A stretch of 35,995 nt of DNA, from positions 1 to 35,995 of the forward strand of contig JANXLW010000428.1 of assembly GCA_025354965.1 (NCBI GenBank). Direction: 5' to 3'. The number at the start of each line of letters is the position of its first letter. Within the stretch, counting starts at the first letter, position 1. Origin of the DNA: Betaproteobacteria bacterium. Lineage in GTDB: Bacteria; Pseudomonadota; Gammaproteobacteria; Burkholderiales; Burkholderiaceae_C. Both the position numbers and the translations under genes were made by a program. Of this stretch, positions 1 to 8,452 are shown one piece after another. The notes below the pieces were generated by a model. The model worked only from the letters and a program-made list of their open reading frames with translations, was not told the DNA's origin and searched no databases.

Positions 1-527
1 TCAGCGTGGCGCAGTGGCTCCAGACAGCCGAGATTGACAAAATAGCGGAGGTGATACGTGACTATGGCGAAGAACGGTTTGCTGGCTCCATTGCAAAGGC
101 GATTGGCGCTCGCCGACAGGAACGGGGCCCAATTTCAACCACCACCGAATTGGCCCAACTCGTGGCTGACACGGTCAAAACCCGCGAGCCGGGCCAGAAC
201 CCTGCAACGCGCACATTTCAGGCTTTTCGGATTTTCATCAACGCCGAGCTTGAAGAGTTGCAACAGGCGTTAGCGTCCAGCCTCCAAGTGCTGATGCCTG
301 GTGGACGCCTGGTGGTCATCAGTTTTCACTCATTGGAAGATCGCATCGTCAAGCAGTTCATCGCCAAACACTCGCGTGATGAATATGATCGCCGCGCGCC
401 CTTTGCGGCGCCCAGGGTCATGCTGCTCAAGGCACTGTATCGCAGCAAGCCCAGCGCGGCCGAGGTGGCGGCAAATCCGCGCGCGCGCAGCGCCATCATG
501 CGCGTGGCACAGAGGACGGTGGCATGA
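1..527 (+). CDS. rsmH: 16S rRNA (cytosine-1402-N4)-methyltransferase RsmH, C-terminal part (5' truncated by window)
   Basis: RsmH (formerly MraW) N4-methylates C1402 of 16S rRNA using SAM and is normally near the start of the dcw cluster. The reading frame is open to the window edge (first full codon at position 3), so the true start lies upstream. The visible 175 residues hold the C-terminal half of the family: the ATRTFQAFRIFINAELEEL stretch and the GGRLVVISFHSLEDRIVK block that precedes the variable tail. The stop codon at 525-527 overlaps the ATG of a 29-codon ORF at 524. The upstream mraZ cannot be seen here. Identity is very secure; only the start is missing. Confidence 0.95.
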   Translation, partial: SVAQWLQTAEIDKIAEVIRDYGEERFAGSIAKAIGARRQERGPISTTTELAQLVADTVKTREPGQNPATRTFQAFRIFINAELEELQQALASSLQVLMPGGRLVVISFHSLEDRIVKQFIAKHSRDEYDRRAPFAAPRVMLLKALYRSKPSAAEVAANPRARSAIMRVAQRTVA

Positions 528-613
528 GCGGCGCCGGGCCGTCCCTAGGCGCGAAGGCCCCTCTGGGGGGCAGCGCAGTACGCGAAGCGACAAGCGTGGG
601 GGCTTCAAAATGA
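524..613 (+). CDS. 29-codon bridging ORF made of repeat sequence, overlapping rsmH and ftsL
   Basis: ATG at 524-526 overlaps the rsmH stop as ATGA, and TGA at 611-613 overlaps the ftsL start (610) as ATGA. The ORF therefore tiles the whole rsmH-ftsL gap. Its sequence (MSGAGPSLGAKAPLGGSAV and onward) is almost entirely the dispersed GC-rich repeat at 531-605. The same reading appears as an N-terminal extension of Ddl. No domain is expected in it. Its likely role, if translated, is to pass ribosomes from rsmH to ftsL; this is inference. A GGGGG run at 598-602 could act as a weak ribosome-binding site for ftsL. It may be untranslated spacer. Confidence 0.4.
   Translation: MSGAGPSLGAKAPLGGSAVREATSVGASK
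531..605 (+). repeat. Dispersed GC-rich repeat, copy A (rsmH-ftsL junction)
   Basis: About 75 bp beginning GCGCCGGGCCG and ending CAAGCGTGGGGGC. It shares both ends and the central GC-rich hairpin (GCCCCTCTGGGGGGC) with copies at 6855-6927, 9729-9801 and 12324-12397 and a partial copy at 15426-15463. This copy has the CTAGGCGCGAAGG variant of the left half, as does the ddl copy. Such short palindromic-core repeats are common in Comamonadaceae genomes (from memory). Confidence 0.85.
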
Positions 614-951
614 CCAGGCTCAACCTCATGCTGTTGCTGGCCGTGCTGGCCAGTTCCTTGTACCTTGTGAATGTGCAATACGAGTCGCGTCGACTGTTCT
701 CTGATCTCGACAAAGCTCGCTCGCAAGCGCACAAACTGGAGGCAGACAACGAACGCCTGCAAGTCGAGAAGCGGGCGCAGGCCACGCCTTTGCGGGTTGA
801 GCGACTGGCCAAGGAGCAGTTGCAGATGCGCTCTACAACGCCGGCCACCACGCACTATGTGACCTATGGCGCCGACTCGTCGCCCGCTTTGGGTGCTGCG
901 ACTTCAGCAGCAACCCTGAACAGCCCCAGCGCAGCAGGGCCTGCCCCATGA
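610..951 (+). CDS. ftsL: Cell division protein FtsL
   Basis: FtsL is a bitopic inner-membrane protein that forms the FtsQLB subcomplex and relays activation to FtsWI. The 113-residue product has a short N-terminus, one transmembrane segment (about residues 5-22, LMLLLAVLASSLYLVNV), then a periplasmic coiled-coil-like stretch (residues 25-60, rich in E, K, R, L and Q) and a low-complexity Ala/Pro/Thr tail. ATG at 610 is chosen because it places the membrane segment at the N-terminus as in the family; the open frame extends upstream without a sensible start. It overlaps ftsI by 4 bp (ATGA). Sequence conservation of FtsL is low, so the call rests on topology, size and position between rsmH and ftsI. 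Confidence 0.9.
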   Translation: MTRLNLMLLLAVLASSLYLVNVQYESRRLFSDLDKARSQAHKLEADNERLQVEKRAQATPLRVERLAKEQLQMRSTTPATTHYVTYGADSSPALGAATSAATLNSPSAAGPAP

Positions 952-2693
952 GCCGCAGCATCGCCTACACCTCCAGCCCCTTGCTGGCAAGTCGGACGCC
1001 AGTCTGGCGCAGCAAGTTTATTGTCGCGGCCATTGCCCTTGGGTTTGTCGGTCTTGCTGCACGCGCGGTTTACATCCAGGTGCTCGCCAACGAGTTTTTT
1101 CAAAAGCAGGGGGAGGTTCGTTTTGCAAGAACACTGGCCTTGCCGGCCAATCGTGGTCGAATTCTGGACCGCAATGGTTTGATACTGGCGTCCAGCGTAC
1201 CGGCGCCAAGTATTTGGGCCATTCCGGAAGATATTGAGCGCGACCCAGCCCGGTTGCAGCAACTCGCCACGCTGCTCGAGATGCCGCTGGTTGAACTCAA
1301 TAAACGGCTGGAAGACGAGGACAAGACTTTCGTCTGGCTGAAGCGCCAGGTCGACGATTCCGTGGCGCAACAGATCATGGCGCTGGAGCTCAAGGGTGTT
1401 TATCAACGCAAGGAGTACAAGCGCCAGTACCCGGAGGGTGAGGCGGCCGCCCACGTGGTTGGCTTCACCGACGTGGAAGATATCGGCCAGGAAGGCATTG
1501 AACTCGCGTTCAACAAAGATCTTGCCGGGCACAATGGATCGCGCCGGGTCATCAAGGACCGGCTGGGGCGCGTGGTGGAGGATGTTGGTGAACAGATTGC
1601 GCCGGTGGACGGACCTGATCTGCAGCTCAGCGTTGACAGCAAGGTACAGTTTTTTGCCTACCAGAAATTGCGCGATGCCGTGCAGTTGTACAAGGCCAGG
1701 GCGGGCAGTGTGGTGGTGCTGGATGTCGTGACCGGTGAAGTACTGGCGCTGGCCAATTACCCCAGCTACTCCCCGGCCAAACGGCTAAACCTGAGCGGCG
1801 CACAGTTGCGTAACCGGGCCTTGACTGATACCTTTGAACCTGGCTCCGTGATGAAGCCGTTCACCATTGGCCTGGGTCTGGAGACCGGTCGTGTCACGCC
1901 GCAGACCTTGATCGACACCGGTGCCGGCAGGCTCACCATTACCGGCTCCACCATTTCAGACTCGCATCCCAATGGTGTGTTGACGGTCGAAGGCGTGATT
2001 CAGAAGTCCAGCAATATTGGCACCACCAAGATTGCGATGCAGATGCAGCCGCGTGAAATGTGGGAGCTGTTTTCACAAGCCGGCTTCGGGCAAAAGCCGC
2101 AGATCAGTTTCCCCGGTGCTGTGTCGGGCCGGCTGCGTCCTTACAAGACCTGGCGACCGATCGAGCAAGCAACCATGTCGTACGGCTACGGTCTGTCAGC
2201 ATCGCTGTTCCAAATGGCCCGCTCCTACACCGTATTTTCAAACGACGGTCAGATCATTCCGCTCACCATGCTCAAGAGCAGCCAACCTGCGGTGGGTGTT
2301 TCGGTACTGTCGGCGCGTACTGCTGGTCAGGTTCGCAAGATGCTGCAGATGGCGGCTGGTCCGGGTGGCACCGGGCAAAAAGCGCAGACCATCGGTTACT
2401 CGGTAGGTGGCAAATCCGGCACCGCCTACAAGCAGTTCGGCAAGGGCTACGGCAGCACCGGCAATCGTAAATACCGGGGCTGGTTTGTCGGCATGGCGCC
2501 GATCGAAAAGCCGCGTGTCATTGTTGCGGTAATGATTGATGAGCCGAGTGCCGGCCAATATTACGGTGGTGCCGTGGCGGCGCCGGTGTTCAGCGAAGTG
2601 GTGCAGCAGACTTTGCGCATGATGGGGGTGCAACCTGACATGACGGTCAAGCCGCAAATCGTGGCCAAAGCGGAAGAAGAAGAGAGCTTTTAA
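948..2693 (+). CDS. ftsI: Peptidoglycan D,D-transpeptidase FtsI (PBP3)
   Basis: The septal class B penicillin-binding protein, which cross-links peptidoglycan at the division site together with FtsW. The 581-residue product has an N-terminal membrane anchor (about residues 24-46), a pedestal domain with the family block ANRGRILDRNG, and the transpeptidase domain. The three active-site motifs are visible: S300-V-M-K, S354-S-N within KSSNIGTTK, and K489-S-G-T. The length matches the family. The start overlaps the ftsL stop (ATGA), and the stop TAA at 2691-2693 shares its last base with the murE ATG. Very secure. Confidence 0.97.
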   Translation: MSRSIAYTSSPLLASRTPVWRSKFIVAAIALGFVGLAARAVYIQVLANEFFQKQGEVRFARTLALPANRGRILDRNGLILASSVPAPSIWAIPEDIERDPARLQQLATLLEMPLVELNKRLEDEDKTFVWLKRQVDDSVAQQIMALELKGVYQRKEYKRQYPEGEAAAHVVGFTDVEDIGQEGIELAFNKDLAGHNGSRRVIKDRLGRVVEDVGEQIAPVDGPDLQLSVDSKVQFFAYQKLRDAVQLYKARAGSVVVLDVVTGEVLALANYPSYSPAKRLNLSGAQLRNRALTDTFEPGSVMKPFTIGLGLETGRVTPQTLIDTGAGRLTITGSTISDSHPNGVLTVEGVIQKSSNIGTTKIAMQMQPREMWELFSQAGFGQKPQISFPGAVSGRLRPYKTWRPIEQATMSYGYGLSASLFQMARSYTVFSNDGQIIPLTMLKSSQPAVGVSVLSARTAGQVRKMLQMAAGPGGTGQKAQTIGYSVGGKSGTAYKQFGKGYGSTGNRKYRGWFVGMAPIEKPRVIVAVMIDEPSAGQYYGGAVAAPVFSEVVQQTLRMMGVQPDMTVKPQIVAKAEEEESF

Positions 2694-4228
2694 TGCTTGA
2701 ATTGCGCACACCCATCGAGGCCGCCAGCTGGTTGCGAAAGCGTGTCACCGGGACGATTCATGCCGACAGCCGTCAGGTACAAGCCGGCGATGGCTTGATG
2801 GCCTGGCCAGGCGTTGCAAACGACGCGCGGCAGTATGTGGCAGCAACTTTGGCGGATGGTGCGGCGGCCTGTCTGGTAGAAATGGAAGGTGCCGAGCACT
2901 ATGCATTCCACGGTGAGAATGTGGCCGGTTTCCACCAACTCAAGGCGGCAAGCGGACCGATTGCGGCGGCCTACTTCGAGCAACCGACGCAACAGCTTGA
3001 TGTGATGGCGGTGACCGGCACCAACGGCAAAACGTCCACCGCCTGGTGGTTGGCGCAAGCACTTTCAAATCTGCAGCAGGTTGTGCCCATTCCATGTGCG
3101 GTAGTCGGCACTTTGGGTACTGGTAGACCGCCCGCTGTCGTCGCAACCGGCTTGACGACGCCCGATGCGGTACTGTTGCAAAAGACTTTCAGGCGTTTTG
3201 TCGACGACGGAATACAAGCGTGTGCGGTTGAGGCGTCCTCGATAGGTCTCGAAGAGCGCCGTCTGGACGGCACTCACGTGAGGACCGCGATATTCACCAA
3301 TCTGACGCAAGACCACCTTGACTATCACGGCACGATGGAAGCCTATTGGCACAGCAAGGCAAGGTTGTTTCAGTGGCCTGGTTTGCAATCGGTAGTGATA
3401 AATATTGACGACCCGCAGGGCGCCGCGCTAGCCGTCACGTTGCGGGGCAAAGTGCCTGATGTATGGACTATTTCCTGTACCGGTGCCGCACGTCTGCAGG
3501 CACTTGATATTCGCTACAACCAGCGCGGCTTGCATTTCAGTGTGGTGGAGACAAACGGGCTGGCTGACGCGACCGGTAGCGCAAACTATGGACTGCAAAC
3601 TGCCTTGATTGGGCGCTACAACGTTTCCAACCTGTTGGGTGTGATGGCGGCGATGCGTTCCATCGGTGTGCCGTTGGCCGCTGCCGTCGAGTCGTGTGCC
3701 AAGCTGACTGCGGTGCCCGGTCGCATGCAGTGTGTCGGCGAGTCGGGGCAGCCGCTGGCCGCAGTGGACTACGCGCACACACCCGACGCATTGGGCAAAG
3801 CACTGGAAGCGTTGCGTTCCCTTTGTCGTCAGCGCGGTGGGCAACTGTGGTGCGTGTTCGGTTGTGGTGGTGACCGCGATGCGACCAAACGACCGCTGAT
3901 GGGTGCAATTGCCGCACGGCACGCCGACCGTCTGGTTGTGACCAGCGACAACCCACGCAGCGAAAAGCCCGAGACCATCATCAGTCAGATCTTGCTGGGC
4001 TTGACCGGCCATGCATCGACTATCGTCGAACCGGACCGTGCGCAAGCCATCCGTCAGGCCATCGCTGAAGCTGGCGCCAACGATGTGCTGCTGATCGCCG
4101 GCAAAGGGCATGAGGACTATCAGGAGTTGGCTGGCCAGCGTGTCCCATTTTCAGATCTGGATCATGTGCGTCGCGCATTGAGCGCCTGGGTCGCGCCGGC
4201 CAACCCACTGGGAACCGGCAATGAATGA
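2693..4228 (+). CDS. murE: UDP-N-acetylmuramoyl-L-alanyl-D-glutamate--2,6-diaminopimelate ligase MurE
   Basis: Cytoplasmic ATP-dependent ligase adding meso-diaminopimelate to UDP-MurNAc-L-Ala-D-Glu. The 511-residue product has the ATP-binding P-loop VTGTNGKTSTAW at about residue 106, the FTNLTQDHLDYHGTME central motif, the GRYNVSNLLG block and the C-terminal DNPRSEKP motif. That last motif is the signature of the meso-DAP-specific (rather than lysine) MurE. The start is fixed by a 1-bp overlap with ftsI (TAATG), and the gene overlaps murF by 8 bp. murE and murF are separate genes here, not fused. Confidence 0.97.
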   Translation: MLELRTPIEAASWLRKRVTGTIHADSRQVQAGDGLMAWPGVANDARQYVAATLADGAAACLVEMEGAEHYAFHGENVAGFHQLKAASGPIAAAYFEQPTQQLDVMAVTGTNGKTSTAWWLAQALSNLQQVVPIPCAVVGTLGTGRPPAVVATGLTTPDAVLLQKTFRRFVDDGIQACAVEASSIGLEERRLDGTHVRTAIFTNLTQDHLDYHGTMEAYWHSKARLFQWPGLQSVVINIDDPQGAALAVTLRGKVPDVWTISCTGAARLQALDIRYNQRGLHFSVVETNGLADATGSANYGLQTALIGRYNVSNLLGVMAAMRSIGVPLAAAVESCAKLTAVPGRMQCVGESGQPLAAVDYAHTPDALGKALEALRSLCRQRGGQLWCVFGCGGDRDATKRPLMGAIAARHADRLVVTSDNPRSEKPETIISQILLGLTGHASTIVEPDRAQAIRQAIAEAGANDVLLIAGKGHEDYQELAGQRVPFSDLDHVRRALSAWVAPANPLGTGNE

Positions 4229-5645
4229 GATGCTGACCCTGCAACAAGTCATGCCATGGCTGGACAATGCGCGCCTGCTGGGCAATGGGCAGGTTGCTTT
4301 CAAGCGCGTTCACAGCGACACCCGCACCATTGAGCCGGGTGATCTGTTCGTGGCGTTGCGCGGAGAGCGTTTTGATGCCAATGATTTTCTGCTCGAGGCC
4401 AAAACCCAAGGTGCGGTTGCTGCTCTGTGCCAAGGTGAAGCAGATGGCCGTCTGAGCGCCGCAGGCCTTCCCGGTTTGATCGTAACGGATGCCAAACTGG
4501 CGCTGGCAGCGCTGGCAACCCACTGGCGCGCACGGTTCAAGCTGCCCCTGATTGCAGTCACCGGCAGCAACGGCAAGACGACGGTCACGCAGATGATTGC
4601 CGCGATTTTGCGAGCCTTCAAGCCGAAGGCATTTCTTGCAACACTGGGCAACCTCAACAACGATATCGGGGTTCCCCTGACGGTGCTGCGCTTGCGCAGC
4701 GACACCGAAGTGGCAGTGATGGAGCTGGGCATGAATCATCCGGGCGAAATCGCAAGCCTGGCCACCATTGTCAAGCCGACTGTTGCGCTGGTAAATAACG
4801 CGCAGCGCGAGCATCTGGAGTTCATGACAACCGTGGAAGCAGTGGCGCAGGAAAACGGCTCCGTCATCAATGCACTGGCAGGCAACGGTGTGGCGGTGTT
4901 TCCGTCAGACGATCGCTACAGCCCGTTGTGGTCGGTGACAGCGGCGCAGCGCGCGGTATTGCGGTTCTGCGTTACCGACGAGGCTGCAAGCGAGGTGGAC
5001 ATCCGTTGCACCGCAGCGTTATGGTCCGGTGCGGCCTGGCAGGTGACGCTGAATACCCCGGTCGGAGTGTTGCGCTATGCCTTGCACATAGCCGGCTTGC
5101 ACAACGTCAAAAACTCGGCAGCTGCTGCTGCCTGCGCGTTGGCAGCGGGTGTCCCGTTGCAGGCCATTGCGCAAGGGTTGTCGGAGTTTCGGCCGGTCAA
5201 GGGACGCTCGCGCGCGCTGCTGGTCAAGTGCGGTGATCGCAACATCACGCTGGTGGACGACAGTTACAACGCGAATCCCGATTCGGTTCGCGCCGCCATT
5301 GAAGTGTTGGCGACGCTACCCCGGCCGCGGCTGCTGGTGCTGGGCGACATGGGTGAGGTAGGTGATCAAGGACCGCAGTTTCACGCAGAGGCCGGCGCGC
5401 TGGCTCGAACTCTCGGAGTTGACTCTTTATTTACTTTGGGCGACTTGTCTGCCACTGCCTCGGCAAGCTTCGGCACAGGCCGTCATTTTGGTGATATTCA
5501 ATCGCTGCAGGCGGCTGTTTTGTCAGAGCTTGCACAACTCGGCAGCGTGTTGGTTAAAGGTTCACGTTTCATGAAGATGGAGCGCATGGTCGAAGCAATT
5601 GCCGCCGCAACTCAAATCGAGAGGGATAAAACACATGCAGTTTAG
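4221..5645 (+). CDS. murF: UDP-N-acetylmuramoyl-tripeptide--D-alanyl-D-alanine ligase MurF
   Basis: Adds the D-Ala-D-Ala dipeptide made by Ddl to UDP-MurNAc-tripeptide, completing the cytoplasmic precursor. The 474-residue product has an N-terminal substrate-binding domain (VHSDTRTIEPGDLFVALRG), the P-loop VTGSNGKTTVTQM at about residue 113, the ELGMNHPGEI motif and the C-terminal DDSYNANPDS block typical of MurF. The ATG at 4221 lies inside the end of murE (8-bp overlap), consistent with coupling. A 21-bp gap follows before mraY. Confidence 0.97.
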   Translation: MNEMLTLQQVMPWLDNARLLGNGQVAFKRVHSDTRTIEPGDLFVALRGERFDANDFLLEAKTQGAVAALCQGEADGRLSAAGLPGLIVTDAKLALAALATHWRARFKLPLIAVTGSNGKTTVTQMIAAILRAFKPKAFLATLGNLNNDIGVPLTVLRLRSDTEVAVMELGMNHPGEIASLATIVKPTVALVNNAQREHLEFMTTVEAVAQENGSVINALAGNGVAVFPSDDRYSPLWSVTAAQRAVLRFCVTDEAASEVDIRCTAALWSGAAWQVTLNTPVGVLRYALHIAGLHNVKNSAAAAACALAAGVPLQAIAQGLSEFRPVKGRSRALLVKCGDRNITLVDDSYNANPDSVRAAIEVLATLPRPRLLVLGDMGEVGDQGPQFHAEAGALARTLGVDSLFTLGDLSATASASFGTGRHFGDIQSLQAAVLSELAQLGSVLVKGSRFMKMERMVEAIAAATQIERDKTHAV

Positions 5646-5666
5646 TGTCAATATCGGAGGTTCACA

Positions 5667-6845
5667 GTGCTCTTGAGTCTTGCCCAGTGGCTGCAGTCGC
5701 TGTCATCTGAATTCGGATTTTTCCGGGTCTTCCAGTACTTGACTTTCCGCGCCGTCATGGCGGCCCTGACGGCGCTTTTAATGGGTTTGGTGGCAGGACC
5801 TTTTGTCATTCGTCGTCTGACCGAGCTCAAGATTGGCCAACCTATTCGGGGTTATGGCATGGAATCTCACTTCAGCAAGAGCGGCACGCCGACCATGGGC
5901 GGCGTCCTGATTTTGCTGTGCATCGCGGTCGCCACGCTGTTGTGGGCCGATCTGAGCAACCGCTTTGTCTGGATCGTGTTGCTGGTGACGCTGGGTTTTG
6001 GTGCTATTGGTTGGGCCGATGACTGGCGCAAAGTGGTGCATAAAAATCCCGAAGGCATGGCGTCAGTTGAAAAGTACCTTTGGCAATCCCTGATCGGTCT
6101 GGTGGCTGCGCTGTATCTGGTGTTCAGCATTTCGGAGAGTTCCAATTTGCGGGTGCTGGAGCTGTTTTTCAAATGGGTGCAGTCGGGCTTTGACTTGAAC
6201 CTGCCGCCCAAAGCCGGCCTGTTGCTGCCTTTCTTCAAGGAGGTTAGTTATCCGCTGGGCGTGCTGGGTTTTGTCGTCCTGACCTACCTGGTGATTGTGG
6301 GCTCCAGCAATGCCGTCAACCTGACCGATGGCCTGGATGGATTGGCCATCATGCCGGTGGTACTGGTCGGCTCATGCTTGGGAATATTTGCCTACGTGAC
6401 AGGTAGTGCAGTCTATTCAAAATACCTGTTTTTCCCGCACATCCCGGGTTCCGGTGAACTGCTGATCTTTTGCTCCGCCATGGCCGGCGCCGGTCTTGCG
6501 TTTCTGTGGTTCAACACCTATCCAGCTCAGGTCTTCATGGGCGATGTCGGCGCCTTGGCTCTGGGGGCTGCGTTGGGCACTATCGCAGTGATCGTGCGCC
6601 AGGAAATTGTGCTGGCCATCATGGGCGGCATCTTTGTGGTGGAGGCGCTGTCGGTCATGCTGCAAGTGACTTACTTCAAATTTACCAAGAAGCAATATGG
6701 TGCGGGCCGGCGTATTTTGAAGATGGCCCCGTTGCACCATCATTTCGAGAAAAGTGGTTGGCAGGAGACACAGGTGGTGGTTCGTTTCTGGATCATCACC
6801 ATGCTGTTGTGCCTGGTCGGACTGTCCACACTGAAGCTGAGATGA
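5667..6845 (+). CDS. mraY: Phospho-N-acetylmuramoyl-pentapeptide-transferase MraY
   Basis: Integral inner-membrane enzyme transferring phospho-MurNAc-pentapeptide to undecaprenyl phosphate to form lipid I. The 392-residue product is strongly hydrophobic with about ten membrane segments. It carries the family motifs KSGTPTMGG, GWADDWRK (the Asp pair), NAVNLTDGLDGLA and MAPLHHHFE. The start is GTG at 5667, preceded by GGAGG at 5656-5660 with suitable spacing; this is the normal MraY N-terminus (MLLSLAQWLQ). The stop overlaps the murD ATG as ATGA at 6842-6845. Confidence 0.97.
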   Translation: MLLSLAQWLQSLSSEFGFFRVFQYLTFRAVMAALTALLMGLVAGPFVIRRLTELKIGQPIRGYGMESHFSKSGTPTMGGVLILLCIAVATLLWADLSNRFVWIVLLVTLGFGAIGWADDWRKVVHKNPEGMASVEKYLWQSLIGLVAALYLVFSISESSNLRVLELFFKWVQSGFDLNLPPKAGLLLPFFKEVSYPLGVLGFVVLTYLVIVGSSNAVNLTDGLDGLAIMPVVLVGSCLGIFAYVTGSAVYSKYLFFPHIPGSGELLIFCSAMAGAGLAFLWFNTYPAQVFMGDVGALALGAALGTIAVIVRQEIVLAIMGGIFVVEALSVMLQVTYFKFTKKQYGAGRRILKMAPLHHHFEKSGWQETQVVVRFWIITMLLCLVGLSTLKLR

Positions 6846-8452
6846 AAATACTCACCCCCAAGCTTGCCACTTTGTGTGCTGCGCTGCCCCCCGAGGGAGC
6901 TGTGCCAGGCTTGGGGCGGCCCGGCGCTGGCACGACGTCCACTCTGAAAGACCAGCACGTTCTTATTCTGGGCCTGGGGCTGTCCGGTCTGGCAATGGCG
7001 CGATGGTGCGCGCGCTGCGGCGCCCGGGTGACGGTGGCGGATACCCGGGCTGCCCCACCGCAGTTGGCAGCTTTGCGCCTGCATGTGCCGGGTGCCCGTT
7101 TTGTCAGCACACCCTTTGAAGCATCATTGTTGCTGGGCGCGGAGTTGAGTAGGGTACTCAAGAGCCCCGGTCTGACACCGCAGGAAGTCGCTGTCGTTTA
7201 CCAGGCCGCCCGCGCCAGCGGGATAAAAACTTCAGGCGAACTGGGTCTTTTTGCACAAGCGCTGGCCGACCTGAAGTCAACCCGCGACTACGATCCGAAA
7301 GTACTGGCGGTAACCGGCACCAATGGCAAGACCACGGTGACTTCGCTTACCGGGCAATTGGTCAACCGAGCCGGTAAAACAGTGGCAGTGGCGGGCAATA
7401 TTGGCCCGACTTTACTTGACACCTTGTCTGAACGTCTGGACGCCGATGCGCTGCCTCAAGTGTGGGTTATCGAGTTGTCAAGCTTCCAACTCGACGGCGA
7501 AACAGCGTTCGAGGCGAGCGCCGCCACCGTGCTCAACATCACGCAAGACCATCTGGACTGGCATGGCTCGATGCTGGATTACACCGGCGCCAAGGCCAAC
7601 GTTTTTGGCCGACACGCGCTGATGGTGCTCAATCGCGATGACCCCGCCGTGATGACGATGCTGGTGCAACCGGTGCGCGTCAAGCTGCAGCGTCCCAACC
7701 ATCGACGTCATGTCACTTTCGGCGGCGATATGCCGTTGCGTGCTGGCGACTTTGGCATCGAGCAGGTCAATGGCATGGCGTGGCTGGTGCGTGCGCTGGC
7801 TGCGGATGAGACGCTAAAAAATCGCAAGGGTAGCGAGCCCGAGTTGTTCGTCCAGCGTTTGATGCCGGTTGACGCTTTACGCATTCGGGGTCGGCACAAC
7901 GCGCTCAATGCGCTGGCGGCCCTGGCGCTGGCCTCGGCAGCAGATTGTTCATTGGGCTCCATTCTCTACGGACTGCGTGAATACCGGGGTGAACGGCATC
8001 GGGTTCAGTCCATTGGCATCTTCAATGCGGTGGAGTTTTTTGACGACAGCAAAGGCACCAATGTGGGTGCCACTGTGGCTGCTATAAATGGTCTGGGTGG
8101 CGACCGCAAAGTCATCGTCATCCTCGGTGGCGAAGGCAAAGGGCAAGACTTTTCACCGCTGGTCGAGCCGGTGTCACGCAACGCCCGAACCGTGGTGCTG
8201 ATCGGGCGCGACGCGCCGAAAATTCGGGTTGCCCTGCAAGCCAGTGGCGTCACGCTGGTGGACGCTGCTTCGATGGTGCAGGCAGTGGCGCTGGCGGTTG
8301 GACATGCCCACGCGGGGGACGCAATTCTTATGTCGCCGGCTTGCGCCAGCTTCGATATGTTTGACAACTATGAGCATCGCGCCCAGGTTTTTATAGAAGC
8401 AGTGAAAGAAATTGCCAGCGCGGCCGGTGTCGAGATGGAGGGCGCCTTGTGA
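6842..8452 (+). CDS. murD: UDP-N-acetylmuramoylalanine--D-glutamate ligase MurD with repeat-derived N-terminal extension
   Basis: Adds D-glutamate to UDP-MurNAc-L-Ala. The 536-residue product is longer than the roughly 440 of E. coli MurD. Its first ~35 residues are encoded by the dispersed repeat in reverse orientation, and the family proper begins near DQHVLILGLGLSGLAMA. The P-loop TGTNGKTTVTSL is at about residue 158, against about 112 in E. coli. Later motifs are NITQDHLDWHGS, RHNALNALAAL and DDSKGTNVGAT. Start ATG 6842 overlaps the mraY stop. No other ATG or GTG with a ribosome-binding site lies between the repeat and the first conserved residues, so translation of the extension is likely. 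A 4-bp overlap (GTGA) leads into ftsW. Confidence 0.95.
   Translation: MKILTPKLATLCAALPPEGAVPGLGRPGAGTTSTLKDQHVLILGLGLSGLAMARWCARCGARVTVADTRAAPPQLAALRLHVPGARFVSTPFEASLLLGAELSRVLKSPGLTPQEVAVVYQAARASGIKTSGELGLFAQALADLKSTRDYDPKVLAVTGTNGKTTVTSLTGQLVNRAGKTVAVAGNIGPTLLDTLSERLDADALPQVWVIELSSFQLDGETAFEASAATVLNITQDHLDWHGSMLDYTGAKANVFGRHALMVLNRDDPAVMTMLVQPVRVKLQRPNHRRHVTFGGDMPLRAGDFGIEQVNGMAWLVRALAADETLKNRKGSEPELFVQRLMPVDALRIRGRHNALNALAALALASAADCSLGSILYGLREYRGERHRVQSIGIFNAVEFFDDSKGTNVGATVAAINGLGGDRKVIVILGGEGKGQDFSPLVEPVSRNARTVVLIGRDAPKIRVALQASGVTLVDAASMVQAVALAVGHAHAGDAILMSPACASFDMFDNYEHRAQVFIEAVKEIASAAGVEMEGAL
6855..6927 (-). repeat. Dispersed GC-rich repeat, copy B (inverted, inside murD 5' end)
   Basis: The same repeat as at 531-605 but in reverse orientation, running from CCCCCAAGCTTGCC to GGCCCGGCGC. 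It is read in frame as residues around LPPEGAVPGLGRPGAG of MurD. The reverse reading also has no stop codon, which let it become coding. Confidence 0.85.
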
